Program-made: the position numbers and the translations under genes
Origin: Achromobacter xylosoxidans
GTDB lineage: Bacteria > Pseudomonadota > Gammaproteobacteria > Burkholderiales > Burkholderiaceae_B
DNA: 64,000 bases
Reading direction: 5' to 3'
NCBI RefSeq assembly: GCF_001457475.1
Contig: NZ_LN831029.1
Span: 1,612,001 to 1,676,000 of the forward strand
Notes under the pieces: model-generated
Told to the model about the DNA's origin: nothing
Database searches by the model: none
What the model saw: only the letters and a program-made list of their open reading frames with translations
In this document: positions 7,409 through 17,114 of the stretch, in pieces
How the letters are laid out: each line of letters begins with the position of its first letter
How positions within the stretch are numbered: the stretch's first letter is position 1

Positions 7409-8745
7409 GCCAGGAAACGCCGCGGCAGGCGCCCGCCGGCGCCGCCGCGTCCGCCGGCGGGGAGGCGGACGGCAGTCCGCTGAACCCCGGCGTGGCCAAG
7501 CGCGAGGTCTGGGCCTGGGCCATGTACGACTTCGCCAATTCCGGCTACACCACCGTGATCCTCACGGCGGTGTTCAGCACGTATTTCGTCGGTGTGGTCG
7601 GCGGCCGCGCGCCGTGGGCCACGCTGGCCTGGACCGCGGCGCTGTCGCTGTCCTACCTGCTCATCATGTTGACGATGCCCACGCTGGGCGCGCGCGCCGA
7701 CGCCCGCGCCGGCAAGCGGCGGCTGCTCTACAGCAGCACCATCGGTTGCGTGGCGGCCACGCTGGTGCTGACCCAGGCCGGGCCGGGCGACGTCTGGCTG
7801 GCGCTGGCCGCCATCGTTGTCTCCAACTATTGCTACTGCGTCGGCGAGTCCGTGGTGGCGGCGTTCCTGCCCGAACTGGCCAAGCCGTCGGCGCTGGGGC
7901 GGGTGTCGGGCTGGGGCTGGAGCTTCGGCTACTGCGGCGGCATGCTGACCCTGGGCCTGTCGCTGGTGGTGGTGAAACTGGCCGAGGCCGACGGGCTCGA
8001 CGCCGAGCACTTCGTGCCGCGCGTCATCCTGGTGACCTGCGCGGTGTTCGCGCTGGCGGCGCTGCCCTCGTTCTTCCTGCTGCGCGAACGCGCGCGGCCA
8101 TCCGGCGAGCCGCAGGCGGCGCTGGCCATGCTCAAGCGGCTGGCCTACGCCTGGCGCGAGACAGGCCAGCATTTTCCCGAGTTCCGCCGGCTGCTGATGT
8201 GCATCGCCTGTTATCAGGCCGGCATCTCGGTCGTGATCACGCTGGCGGCGGTGTATGCCTCCGAGGTCATGGGGTTCACCACGCCGCAGATCATGCTGCT
8301 GGTGTTCACCGTGAACATCGGCGCGGCGGCCGGCGCGTTCTCGTTCGGCTATGTGCAGGATCGCATCGGCCACAAGCCGGCGCTGGCGATCACGCTGTGC
8401 GGCTGGATCCTGATGGTGCTGGTGGCCTACGCCGCGGTGACGGCGCCTGTGTTCTGGGTGGCCGCGACGCTGGCTGGCTTGTGCATGGGCACGACCCAGA
8501 GCGCGGGCCGCGCCATGACCGGCGCGCTGGCGCCGGCGGGGCGCCTGGCGGAGTTCTTCTCGCTGTGGACGTTCGCGGTGCAACTGGCCGCGGTCATCGG
8601 ACCGCTGACCTACGGTCTGGTGACCTGGGGCACGCATGGCAACCACCGCCTGGCGATCCTGGTGACCGGACTGTTCTTCGTCGGCGGCCTGGTCCTGCTG
8701 TCGCGCGTGGACATGGCGCGCGGCCTGGCGCGCCGCGCCGCGTAA
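7405..8745 (+). CDS. MFS transporter, UMF1/Atg22-like family
   Basis: 446 residues with about 12 predicted transmembrane helices. The start is GTG (7405), overlapping the preceding stop. The sequence after the Ala/Gly-rich N-terminus, EVWAWAMYDFANSGYTTVI, is the hallmark of the UMF1 branch of the major facilitator superfamily, related to yeast Atg22, a vacuolar amino-acid effluxer. The bacterial members are poorly characterised. As the third gene of the prpE operon it may move an organic acid or amino acid linked to propionate metabolism; that substrate guess rests only on position. A long hairpin follows at 8786-8826. Confidence 0.88.
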   Translation: MSQETPRQAPAGAAASAGGEADGSPLNPGVAKREVWAWAMYDFANSGYTTVILTAVFSTYFVGVVGGRAPWATLAWTAALSLSYLLIMLTMPTLGARADARAGKRRLLYSSTIGCVAATLVLTQAGPGDVWLALAAIVVSNYCYCVGESVVAAFLPELAKPSALGRVSGWGWSFGYCGGMLTLGLSLVVVKLAEADGLDAEHFVPRVILVTCAVFALAALPSFFLLRERARPSGEPQAALAMLKRLAYAWRETGQHFPEFRRLLMCIACYQAGISVVITLAAVYASEVMGFTTPQIMLLVFTVNIGAAAGAFSFGYVQDRIGHKPALAITLCGWILMVLVAYAAVTAPVFWVAATLAGLCMGTTQSAGRAMTGALAPAGRLAEFFSLWTFAVQLAAVIGPLTYGLVTWGTHGNHRLAILVTGLFFVGGLVLLSRVDMARGLARRAA

Positions 8746-8785
8746 GGGCGCGTGCGGTCGCCGCAACTGATATTCTTATGAAGTC

Positions 8786-8826
8786 CCGGATGCCGCCGCG
8801 GCGCCTCGCGGCGCGGCGGCATCCGG
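8786..8826. terminator. Long GC hairpin after the prpE operon
   Basis: Perfect 15-bp stem (8786-8800 with 8812-8826) and 11-nt loop, 40 bp after the transporter stop. There is no T-run, so termination may be partial; a second hairpin with a T-run follows at 8893-8917. Confidence 0.5.
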
Positions 8827-8892
8827 CGGGTTGCGTATTGCGTTGTCGGTTGTCGATGCCGTTGCCGTCACGATTGGCGCGCGTTCCTGCGG

Positions 8893-8917
8893 AATACGGG
8901 CTTATGGCCCGTATTTT
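8893..8917 (+). terminator. Hairpin with T-run upstream of acs
   Basis: AATACGGG (8893-8900) pairs with CCCGTATT (8908-8915) around CTTATGG, followed by T residues to 8917. It lies about 95 bp before the acs ATG. It could be the end of the upstream operon or an attenuator in the acs leader, depending on where acs transcription starts. Confidence 0.5.
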
Positions 8918-9012
8918 GCGTAAGGTGCCCGTAAGAGCGCGGCGATACGGTTGCGAGTGGCAGTCAGATAAAAGCGGCATCAACAACAGAATCACAGATT
9001 GGAGACAAGATC

Positions 9013-10992
<1,980 letters not shown>

Positions 10993-11061
10993 TGCGGGGC
11001 GCGCCGTCCGTCATGCGGACGGCGTGGACGGTTCCCGCCTCGACGGGAGCATAATGTGAGG

Positions 11062-11101
11062 TGCCCATGCCGGTTTGCCGGCATGGGCATCGTCGTTTTT
11101 T
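11062..11101 (+). terminator. Rho-independent terminator after acs
   Basis: Perfect 12-bp stem TGCCCATGCCGG (11062-11073) with its complement (11078-11089), loop TTTG, then a T-run at 11096-11101. Its position argues against translation of the next gene starting upstream of 11145. Confidence 0.88.
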
Positions 11102-11144
11102 CCATTCAAGTTTTCCCGTTCAATCTTCCACCGGAGACGCCGCC

Positions 11145-12032
11145 GTGAGCCGCAGCAGTTTCGATCGCGCAGGGCTTGCCCTGATGTTCAGCACCATCCT
11201 CGTGTGGGCGGGTAGCTGGATCGCGATGAAGCTGATCGTGCCCTACATCGGCCCCTTCGATTTCGTGGCGCTGCGCTACGTGACCGGCGCGCTGGTGCTG
11301 TTCGCGCTGGCCGCCGCCACTCGGCGGCCGCTCGGCTTGCCCTCCTGGAAGCTGACCTTGCTGATCGGCCTGACCCAGACCGCCGGCTTCCAGGGCTTCG
11401 TGCAGACCGCGCTGGTGTCCGGCGGCGTCGGCAAGGTGTCGTTGATGGCCTATACCATGCCGTTCTGGGTGGTGCTGTTCGCGTGGGGTCTGCTGGGCGA
11501 GCGGCCGACGGCCCGCCACGGCGTCGGCATCGGCCTGGCCGCGATCGGCCTGGTGCTGTTCATCGAACCGTGGCACGGCGTGGGCGAGTTGCGGCCGGTG
11601 CTGCTGGGACTGGGCAGCGGCCTGTGCTGGGGCGTGGGCACGGTGCTGTCCAAGCGCATGTTCGATCGCCATGCGCCCGACGTGATGACCTTCACCGCCT
11701 GGCAGATGCTGTTCGGCGGGCTGGTGATGACGCCGGTGGCGTGGCTGGTGCCGCAGATCCCGGCGCAGTGGGGCTGGCAGTTGTGGGCCGGCATGGTCTA
11801 TATCGTGCTGATCGCCACGGCGGCCGGCTGGCTGCTGTGGCTGCAGGTGGTGCGGCGCGTGCCGGCTTCGATCGCCGGCCTGTCCAGCCTGGGCGTGCCG
11901 GTGGTGGCGATGCTGATGGCGTGGGCGGTGCTTTCCGAGCGTCCGTCGCCCGTCGAGCTGGGCGGCATGGCCCTGATCCTTGCCGGTATTTTTGTCGTGA
12001 GCCGCGCGGCGCCCGCCGCGCGCGCGGGCTGA
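11145..12032 (+). CDS. EamA/DMT family transporter
   Basis: 295 residues with about ten transmembrane helices in two EamA repeats, the drug/metabolite transporter superfamily (RhaT/YdcZ/YedA-like exporters). The first helix reads LALMFSTILVWAGSWIAMKL, and the second repeat ends with ELGGMALILAGIFVVSRA, a typical EamA C-terminal helix. I chose the GTG at 11145, preceded by CCGGAGA, because the longer open frame upstream runs through the acs terminator. The gene is 42 bp upstream of threonine aldolase on the same strand, so export of an amino acid such as threonine or glycine is possible. The substrate is not readable. Confidence 0.88.
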   Translation: MSRSSFDRAGLALMFSTILVWAGSWIAMKLIVPYIGPFDFVALRYVTGALVLFALAAATRRPLGLPSWKLTLLIGLTQTAGFQGFVQTALVSGGVGKVSLMAYTMPFWVVLFAWGLLGERPTARHGVGIGLAAIGLVLFIEPWHGVGELRPVLLGLGSGLCWGVGTVLSKRMFDRHAPDVMTFTAWQMLFGGLVMTPVAWLVPQIPAQWGWQLWAGMVYIVLIATAAGWLLWLQVVRRVPASIAGLSSLGVPVVAMLMAWAVLSERPSPVELGGMALILAGIFVVSRAAPAARAG

Positions 12033-12074
12033 CCGGCCCGTTTACCGGATTCCGTTTTCCCTCAAGGAAGCTTC

Positions 12075-13085
12075 ATGATCGATTTGCGCAGTGATACCGT
12101 CACCCGGCCGTCCCCGGCCATGTTGCAGGCCATGGTCAGCGCGCCGCTGGGCGATGACGTGATGGGCGATGACCCCACCGTCATCCAGCTGCAGCAAGCC
12201 GTGGCCGAACGCGCGGGCAAGGCCGCCGGGCTGTTCTTCCCGTCGGGCACGCAGAGCAATCTGGCGGCGCTGATGGCGCATTGCGAGCGGGGCGATGAGT
12301 ATCTTGTGGGCCAGCAGGCGCATACCTACAAGTACGAAGGCGGCGGCGCGGCGGTGCTGGGCAGCATCCAGCCCCAACCCATCGAACACGCCGAGGACGG
12401 TACGCTACCGTTGGAAAAGCTGGCGGCCGCTCTCAAGCCCGAAGGCGATCCCCACTTTGCCCGCACCCGCCTGCTGGCGCTGGAAAACACGTTCCACGGC
12501 AAGCTGATTCCCGCCGACTACGTGCGTGCCGCCACCGACTGGGCCCGCGCCCATGGCCTGGCCACGCACCTGGACGGCGCGCGCGTGTTCAACGCGGCGG
12601 TGGCCAGCGGCAAGCCGCTGGCCGAGATGTGCGCGCCGTTCGATTCGGTGTCGATCTGCTTTTCCAAGGGGCTGGGCGCGCCGGTCGGCTCCGTGCTGGC
12701 GGGCAGCGCCGAACTGATCGCCCGCGCCCGCCGCTGGCGCAAGGTGCTGGGCGGCGGCCTGCGCCAATCGGGGGTGCTGGCGGCAGCCTGCCTGTATGCG
12801 CTGGAACACAATGTCGAGCGCCTGGCCGAAGACCACGCCAACGCGCGCCTGCTGGCCGAAGGACTGCGCGGCATCGCCGGCGTGCGGGTGCTGAGCCAGG
12901 ACACCAACATGGTGTTCGCGGAGTTCGAGCCGGCGCGGTGCGATGCCTTGACCGCCGCGCTGGCGGCCGACGGCATCCTGATGCGCGCCGTCTATGGCGG
13001 CCCGACGCGCATGGTGACGCACCTGGACCTGTCCAGCGACGACGTGCGCCGGGTGATCGAGGCCGTGGCGCGCCACCTGGCTTGA
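12075..13085 (+). CDS. ltaE: Low-specificity L-threonine aldolase
   Basis: 336 residues, the usual length. It is a PLP enzyme of fold type I that splits L-threonine or L-allo-threonine to glycine and acetaldehyde. The N-terminus MIDLRSDTVTRPS, the loop GDDVMGDDPTV and the PLP-lysine region SICFSKGLGAPVGS are diagnostic. Shine-Dalgarno AAGGAAG precedes the ATG. It probably forms a two-gene unit with the DMT transporter. Downstream, the gene converges on the class III transaminase with 38 bp between stops, a gap containing a small hairpin (13092-13113). Confidence 0.94.
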   Translation: MIDLRSDTVTRPSPAMLQAMVSAPLGDDVMGDDPTVIQLQQAVAERAGKAAGLFFPSGTQSNLAALMAHCERGDEYLVGQQAHTYKYEGGGAAVLGSIQPQPIEHAEDGTLPLEKLAAALKPEGDPHFARTRLLALENTFHGKLIPADYVRAATDWARAHGLATHLDGARVFNAAVASGKPLAEMCAPFDSVSICFSKGLGAPVGSVLAGSAELIARARRWRKVLGGGLRQSGVLAAACLYALEHNVERLAEDHANARLLAEGLRGIAGVRVLSQDTNMVFAEFEPARCDALTAALAADGILMRAVYGGPTRMVTHLDLSSDDVRRVIEAVARHLA

Positions 13086-13091
13086 TGCCGC

Positions 13092-13113
13092 CGTGGCCGG
13101 CCGCGCGGCCACG
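13092..13113. other. Hairpin between convergent genes
   Basis: CGTGGCCG (13092-13099) pairs with CGGCCACG (13106-13113) between the convergent ltaE and transaminase genes. There is no T-run on either strand, so it is at best a weak bidirectional terminator. Confidence 0.35.
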
Positions 13114-13123
13114 AGGGCTGGCG

Positions 13124-14458
13124 TCAGGCGCCCGCGCGCAGCACGTCGGCCAATACCGAGAACAACTCGTCGATCTGCGCGCGCTCGATGATGAGCGGGG
13201 GCGACAGCAGCATGGTGTCGCCGGCGGCGCGGATCAGGCAGCCGCGTTCCAGGCAGGCCTGGTGCGCCGCATAGCCGCGCTGACCGGGCTTGCCGGCCTC
13301 GGGCGCCAGTTCGATCGCGGCCAGCAGGCCGATGTTGCGGATATCCACCACGTGGGGCAGGCCCTTGAGGCTGTGGGCCGCGTCTTCCCAATAGCGTCCG
13401 AGTTCGCGGCTGCGCTGGAACAAGCCTTCGCGATGGCAGATGTCGAGCGTGGCCAGGGCGGCCGCGCACGCCACCGGATGGCCCGAGTAGGTGTAGCCAT
13501 GGGCCAGTTCGATGGCGTTGTCTGGGCCTTGCATGAAGGCGTCGTGGACGTGCTGGCGCACCAGCGTGGCGCCCATCGGGATGGCGCCGTTGGTCAGGCC
13601 CTTGGCGCTGGTGATGAGGTCCGGCGTGACGCCGAAATGGGCCGAGGCGAAGGCGCCGTCGACGCGGCCGAAGGCGCTGATGACTTCGTCGAAGATCAGC
13701 AGGATGCCGTGCCGGTCGCAGATCTCGCGCAGCTTCTGCAGGTAGCCGCGCGGCGGCACCAGCACGCCGGTGGAACCCGCCACCGGTTCGACGATGACGG
13801 CGGCGATGGTCGAGGCGTCATGCAGCGCGACGATGCGTTCGAGCGCATCGGCCAGGTGCGCGCCCCAGTCCGGTTGGCCGCGGCTGTAGGCCATCTGTTC
13901 GCGGTCATAGGTATGCGGCAGGTGGTCGACATAGGGCAGCAGGTTGCCGAAGGGCTTGCGATGCCCGCCGATGCCCGACACCGACAGGCCGCCGAAGCCC
14001 ACCCCGTGATACGAACGTTCGCGGCCGATCAGGCGCACGCGCTGGCCTTCGCCGCGCGCGCGGTGATAGCCCAGCGCGATCTTGAGGGCGGTGTCGACCG
14101 CTTCGGAACCGGAGTTCGAAAAGAACACCTGCGAGTAGCCGGCCGGCGCTTGCTGGCACAGCCTTTCGGCCAGCTCGAACGCCTGTGGATGGCTCATCTG
14201 GAACGACGGCGCATAGTCCAGGTCGTGGGCGGTGCGCGCGATGGCCTCGATGATCTCCGGGCGCCGATGGCCAGCGTTGACGCACCACAGGCCGGCGATG
14301 CCGTCCAGCACGCGGCGGCCGTCGGGGCGGATGTAGTGCATGCCCTCGGCCGCGCTGAACAGCACCGGATCGCGCTTGTAGCGCCGGTTGGCGGTGAAGG
14401 GCATCCAATAGGCGTCGGTATTGAGGGGAGACGACGAAAGAGGCGCGGACGAGGACAT
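13124..14458 (-). CDS. Class III aminotransferase, beta-alanine/omega-amino acid--pyruvate type
   Basis: 444 residues, the normal length of the omega-amino acid:pyruvate aminotransferase (BauA/OapT) branch. The N-terminus YWMPFTANRRYKRDPVLFS, GIAGLWCVNAGHRRPEI, the PLP-phosphate region FFSNSGSEAVDTALK, the aspartate in LIFDEVISAFGR and the Schiff-base lysine in ITSAKGLTNGAIPMGA are all present. It would move the amino group of beta-alanine or a similar omega-amine to pyruvate, giving malonate semialdehyde, a substrate of MmsA encoded at the start of this window. A FCD-GntR regulator gene lies directly upstream on the same strand. Substrate preference is inference. Confidence 0.9.
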   Translation of the reverse strand: MSSSAPLSSSPLNTDAYWMPFTANRRYKRDPVLFSAAEGMHYIRPDGRRVLDGIAGLWCVNAGHRRPEIIEAIARTAHDLDYAPSFQMSHPQAFELAERLCQQAPAGYSQVFFSNSGSEAVDTALKIALGYHRARGEGQRVRLIGRERSYHGVGFGGLSVSGIGGHRKPFGNLLPYVDHLPHTYDREQMAYSRGQPDWGAHLADALERIVALHDASTIAAVIVEPVAGSTGVLVPPRGYLQKLREICDRHGILLIFDEVISAFGRVDGAFASAHFGVTPDLITSAKGLTNGAIPMGATLVRQHVHDAFMQGPDNAIELAHGYTYSGHPVACAAALATLDICHREGLFQRSRELGRYWEDAAHSLKGLPHVVDIRNIGLLAAIELAPEAGKPGQRGYAAHQACLERGCLIRAAGDTMLLSPPLIIERAQIDELFSVLADVLRAGA

Positions 14459-14495
14459 GGGCTTCCTGCTTCAAGGGAGTTCAGGTGTGCCTATT

Positions 14496-14521
14496 TTGTA
14501 TTAATAAAAATAAAAATACAA
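14496..14521. promoter_or_regulatory. AT-rich inverted repeat upstream of the transaminase
   Basis: TTGTATT (14496-14502) and AATACAA (14515-14521) flank a 12-nt A/T-only centre, 38-63 bp upstream of the transaminase start. It is the only A/T-rich patch in the area and a candidate promoter with operator for the GntR regulator encoded next door. Confidence 0.5.
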
Positions 14522-14651
14522 TTTGTGGCGTGCGAGGCCGAATCTGGCGCGACCGTCGTCACCGGATTCCCCGCGGAGGGGCGCCCGCTGGCAAATGCGT
14601 AGACGAAGAAGGTGGAACGGAAAAAGACGGAGCGATGGCCCGCGAGGGGGA

Positions 14652-15533
14652 TCAGGATTGCCGCAGCGAGGTCTTCAGGTGTTCGCGCATGAGTTGCGAG
14701 GCGCCTTCCTGGTCGCCGGCCTCCAGCGCGGCGATGATGCGCAGGTGCTCGTTGCTGGAATCGAGAAAGCGCGCATCGCGGTGGAACGCGGCGTGTTCCT
14801 CCAGCCGGCGCAGCTGGTTCTGCTGCTGCACCGCCTGCAGGATGTAGCGGTTGCCGGAGCAGCGCGCCAGCATTTCGTGGAACGAGGCATTCAGGCCGAA
14901 GAATTCGGTGGCCGAGATCTCGCCATCGCCGCGCTGGACCAGCGCTTCGTGGGCCGCGCGCATGCGCGCCAGGGCGTCGCGGTCGAGCTTGAAGGTCGGC
15001 TCCAGCAGGCCGGCGCATTCGATGATCATGCGGTAGCGGTAGCTTTCGTCGAGCGCTTCGCGGTTTTCCAGCGATGGCGCGAACTGCCAGCCGTGGCCCT
15101 TGCGTTTTTCAAGCAGGCCGTCGGCCGACAATTGCAGCAGGGCCTTGGCCAGCACACTGCGGGGCGCGGGATAGCGCTGCAGCAGCTCGCGTTCCGTGAA
15201 CTGCTCGGGCAATGCGCGCGTGGCGCGGTCGGCGATCAGGCGGCGGTAGAGTTCATCCTGGGTCGGACCCGCACCGGTGATCGCGGGCGAGGCCAAGGCG
15301 GCGTTTTCGGCCACGGTGTAGCCGCTGTTGGGGCGGTGCGTGATCAATCCCTGCGCGGCCAGCAGCCTGAGCGCGCCGCGCACCGGCGTGCGCGAGACCT
15401 CGTAGCCTGCCGCCAACGCTTCCTCGGACAGGTGGGCGCCGGGGGCGTGGCGCCGCGCCACGATGTCCTGCGCGATCAGGCGCGCCAGATCGACTTGAAG
15501 CGCAGTGGGGCGGGCGGAAGCGGCAGGCGGCAT
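14652..15533 (-). CDS. GntR-family regulator with FCD domain
   Basis: 293 residues from the ATG at 15533. The GntR winged helix-turn-helix occupies roughly residues 10-75 (SEEALAAGYEVSRTPVRGAL); the C-terminal FCD domain has the expected metal-ligand pattern with FHEMLARCSGNRYI and EHLRIIAALEAGD. FCD regulators respond to carboxylates or amino-acid-derived acids. A second basic helix-turn-helix-like part (ELLQRYPAPRSVLAKALLQL) lies between the two domains, so the protein may carry a duplicated wHTH, longer than the usual 230-250 residues. It probably controls the adjacent transaminase and perhaps the ABM/P450 genes upstream. The frame stays open much further upstream but overlaps the ABM gene, so the later start is preferred. 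Confidence 0.87.
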   Translation of the reverse strand: MPPAASARPTALQVDLARLIAQDIVARRHAPGAHLSEEALAAGYEVSRTPVRGALRLLAAQGLITHRPNSGYTVAENAALASPAITGAGPTQDELYRRLIADRATRALPEQFTERELLQRYPAPRSVLAKALLQLSADGLLEKRKGHGWQFAPSLENREALDESYRYRMIIECAGLLEPTFKLDRDALARMRAAHEALVQRGDGEISATEFFGLNASFHEMLARCSGNRYILQAVQQQNQLRRLEEHAAFHRDARFLDSSNEHLRIIAALEAGDQEGASQLMREHLKTSLRQS

Positions 15534-15583
15534 GGACGGGCGTGGCAGCGACGGAGCAGCAATGGTAACGGACCGGCGCGCCG

Positions 15584-15928
15584 TCAGCCATGGCGGGTGC
15601 GGCTGTCGCCCGGCGCCTGGTCGCGTTCCTGCATGCCGTAGTCGCGCAGCACCTGGGCGACGCGCAGGCGATAGTTGGCGAACACGCCGCCCCGTCCTGC
15701 CTCCTGGGCGCGGCGGTGGGATTCCAGCGTGCGCCAGCGCTTGACCGCATCTTCGTCGCGCCAGAACGACAGCGACAGCAGCTTGCCCGGCGTGGCCAGG
15801 CTCTGGAAGCGTTCGACCGAGATGAAACCGTCGATCGTCTTCAGTTCGTCGATCAGGCCCGCGGCGATGTTCAGATAGGGCGCGGGGTCGCCGGCGGCGG
15901 GTTCGACTTCGAATATCACGGCGATCAT
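15584..15928 (-). CDS. Antibiotic biosynthesis monooxygenase (ABM) domain protein
   Basis: 114 residues with a single dimeric alpha/beta-barrel ABM domain: an N-terminal strand MIAVIFEVEP, a central GFISVERFQSLATPGKLLSL and the helix WRDEDAVKRWRTLESHR. This is the common small heme- or quinone-related monooxygenase-like fold (YgiN/HmoA-like), often with no cofactor. Its ATG overlaps the P450 stop by four bases, so the two proteins are probably made together and act on related substrates. The exact reaction is unknown. Confidence 0.85.
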   Translation of the reverse strand: MIAVIFEVEPAAGDPAPYLNIAAGLIDELKTIDGFISVERFQSLATPGKLLSLSFWRDEDAVKRWRTLESHRRAQEAGRGGVFANYRLRVAQVLRDYGMQERDQAPGDSRTRHG

Positions 15929-17043
15929 GGGGTGGGCTCCTCGGTGAAATCAAATTGGGGAATGCGGGCATTGGGCAGGGGGCGGTAGCGAAAGCGCGCC
16001 ACCAGGGCGGCGTCGTCGACGCCGGCCCGCAGCAGATGGACCAGCGCGCCGGCCGCATCGCGGCGCGCCGCGTCGCGCCCGGGGCATGCATGGCCCTGGG
16101 CGCCGAAGGTCCAGTGCGCCTCGGGCTGCGCCATGGCCGCCGCGGCCAGCACCAGCAGCACGGTCTCGCCGGCCTGCATGAGCTGGCCTTCCAGTTCGAT
16201 GGGGCCGGCCAGGAAGCGGCGGGTGTTGTGAATGGGAGGATCGTGCCGCAGCGTCGCGTCGACCAGTTCCCATGCCTGCGCCAGCGTCAGGGCGGCGCCG
16301 GCGCGCTGGCGGCCCGCCCGTAGCAGCGCATTGCCCAGCAGGCCGGCGCCGGCTTCACAGGACTGGAACAGCAGGCCCGCCAGATTGGCGGGCAGCAGCG
16401 CCGGCTCCAGGCCGGCATCGGCGCCCTGGCCGCGCAGCTCGCGCAAGGCCGGGCTGGCGGCGCGATCGTCCAGGTGGGCGCCCAACCGTGCCAGGAGGCG
16501 CTCGGCGGCCGTGTGCCCTGCGGCGACCCGGTCTTCAGGCGCGGCCGGCGGCAGGGCCGCGAGGAACGCGCCGACCTCGCGCGCGCAGTCGGCGGCCACG
16601 GCGCCGGGCAGTCCGAGGGCACAGGCTTGCGCAAAAACGGGCGCGGCATGCAGGTAGCGGTCGATGGCGCCGGCCGATCCGGTGTCCATCTCCAGCCGCG
16701 GCCAGTCGGGCGCGGGCGCCAGCGGCGCCTGCCGCGCCAGGAACGCGCGGAACAACGCCTTGAGACGGGCCTGGCGCGGACCATCGTTCATCCGCAGGAA
16801 GCGGCCGAACAGCAGGCCCGCCGGTCCCGCGGCGATGCCCCTGGGCACCGGCTCGGCCATGGGCCGCACGCGGGCGGCGGGATGACGCATGATGTCGCGG
16901 ATCGTCCCCGGGGCGCTGGCCACCCACAGGCCCAGCCGGGCGTCCCGGTACAGCGGCCGGTCGCGGGCCAGGGCGGCGTAATAGGGATAGGGATCGGCGT
17001 GCGTGACCGCCTGCAGCGGATCGGTCGGGAAAGGCGTGGACAT
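15925..17043 (-). CDS. Cytochrome P450 with atypical core motifs
   Basis: 372 residues from the ATG at 17043, shorter than the usual 400 or so. It is recognised by the heme loop WTFGAQGHACPG (ligand Cys320) and by RHDPPIHNTRRF after helix K. Several normally conserved features are missing. The ExxR glutamate is alanine (Ala263 to Arg266, reading ATLR). The helix I segment reads SCEAGAGLL with glycine where threonine is usual. The fourth heme-loop position is Gln. The meander between ETVLLVLAAAA and the heme loop is cut to about ten residues, lacking the usual NRDP...FDP stretch. It may be a divergent or inactive P450. It overlaps the ABM gene downstream and follows the epimerase gene on the same strand. 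Confidence 0.82.
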   Translation of the reverse strand: MSTPFPTDPLQAVTHADPYPYYAALARDRPLYRDARLGLWVASAPGTIRDIMRHPAARVRPMAEPVPRGIAAGPAGLLFGRFLRMNDGPRQARLKALFRAFLARQAPLAPAPDWPRLEMDTGSAGAIDRYLHAAPVFAQACALGLPGAVAADCAREVGAFLAALPPAAPEDRVAAGHTAAERLLARLGAHLDDRAASPALRELRGQGADAGLEPALLPANLAGLLFQSCEAGAGLLGNALLRAGRQRAGAALTLAQAWELVDATLRHDPPIHNTRRFLAGPIELEGQLMQAGETVLLVLAAAAMAQPEAHWTFGAQGHACPGRDAARRDAAGALVHLLRAGVDDAALVARFRYRPLPNARIPQFDFTEEPTP

Positions 17044-17114
17044 GGGCGGCGCGGCGGGTGGAGGGCAGGCCAGTATCGCCGCGTCGCGCCCTCGACAATT
17101 CGGCCGCGGCCGAA

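Noticed and set aside
11061..11144. Earlier start for the DMT transporter
   Set aside because: The added codons lie in the acs terminator hairpin and have no ribosome binding site.
15534..16091. N-terminal extension of the FCD-GntR frame
   Set aside because: The frame stays open upstream but overlaps the ABM and P450 genes in another frame; the regulator is complete from 15533.
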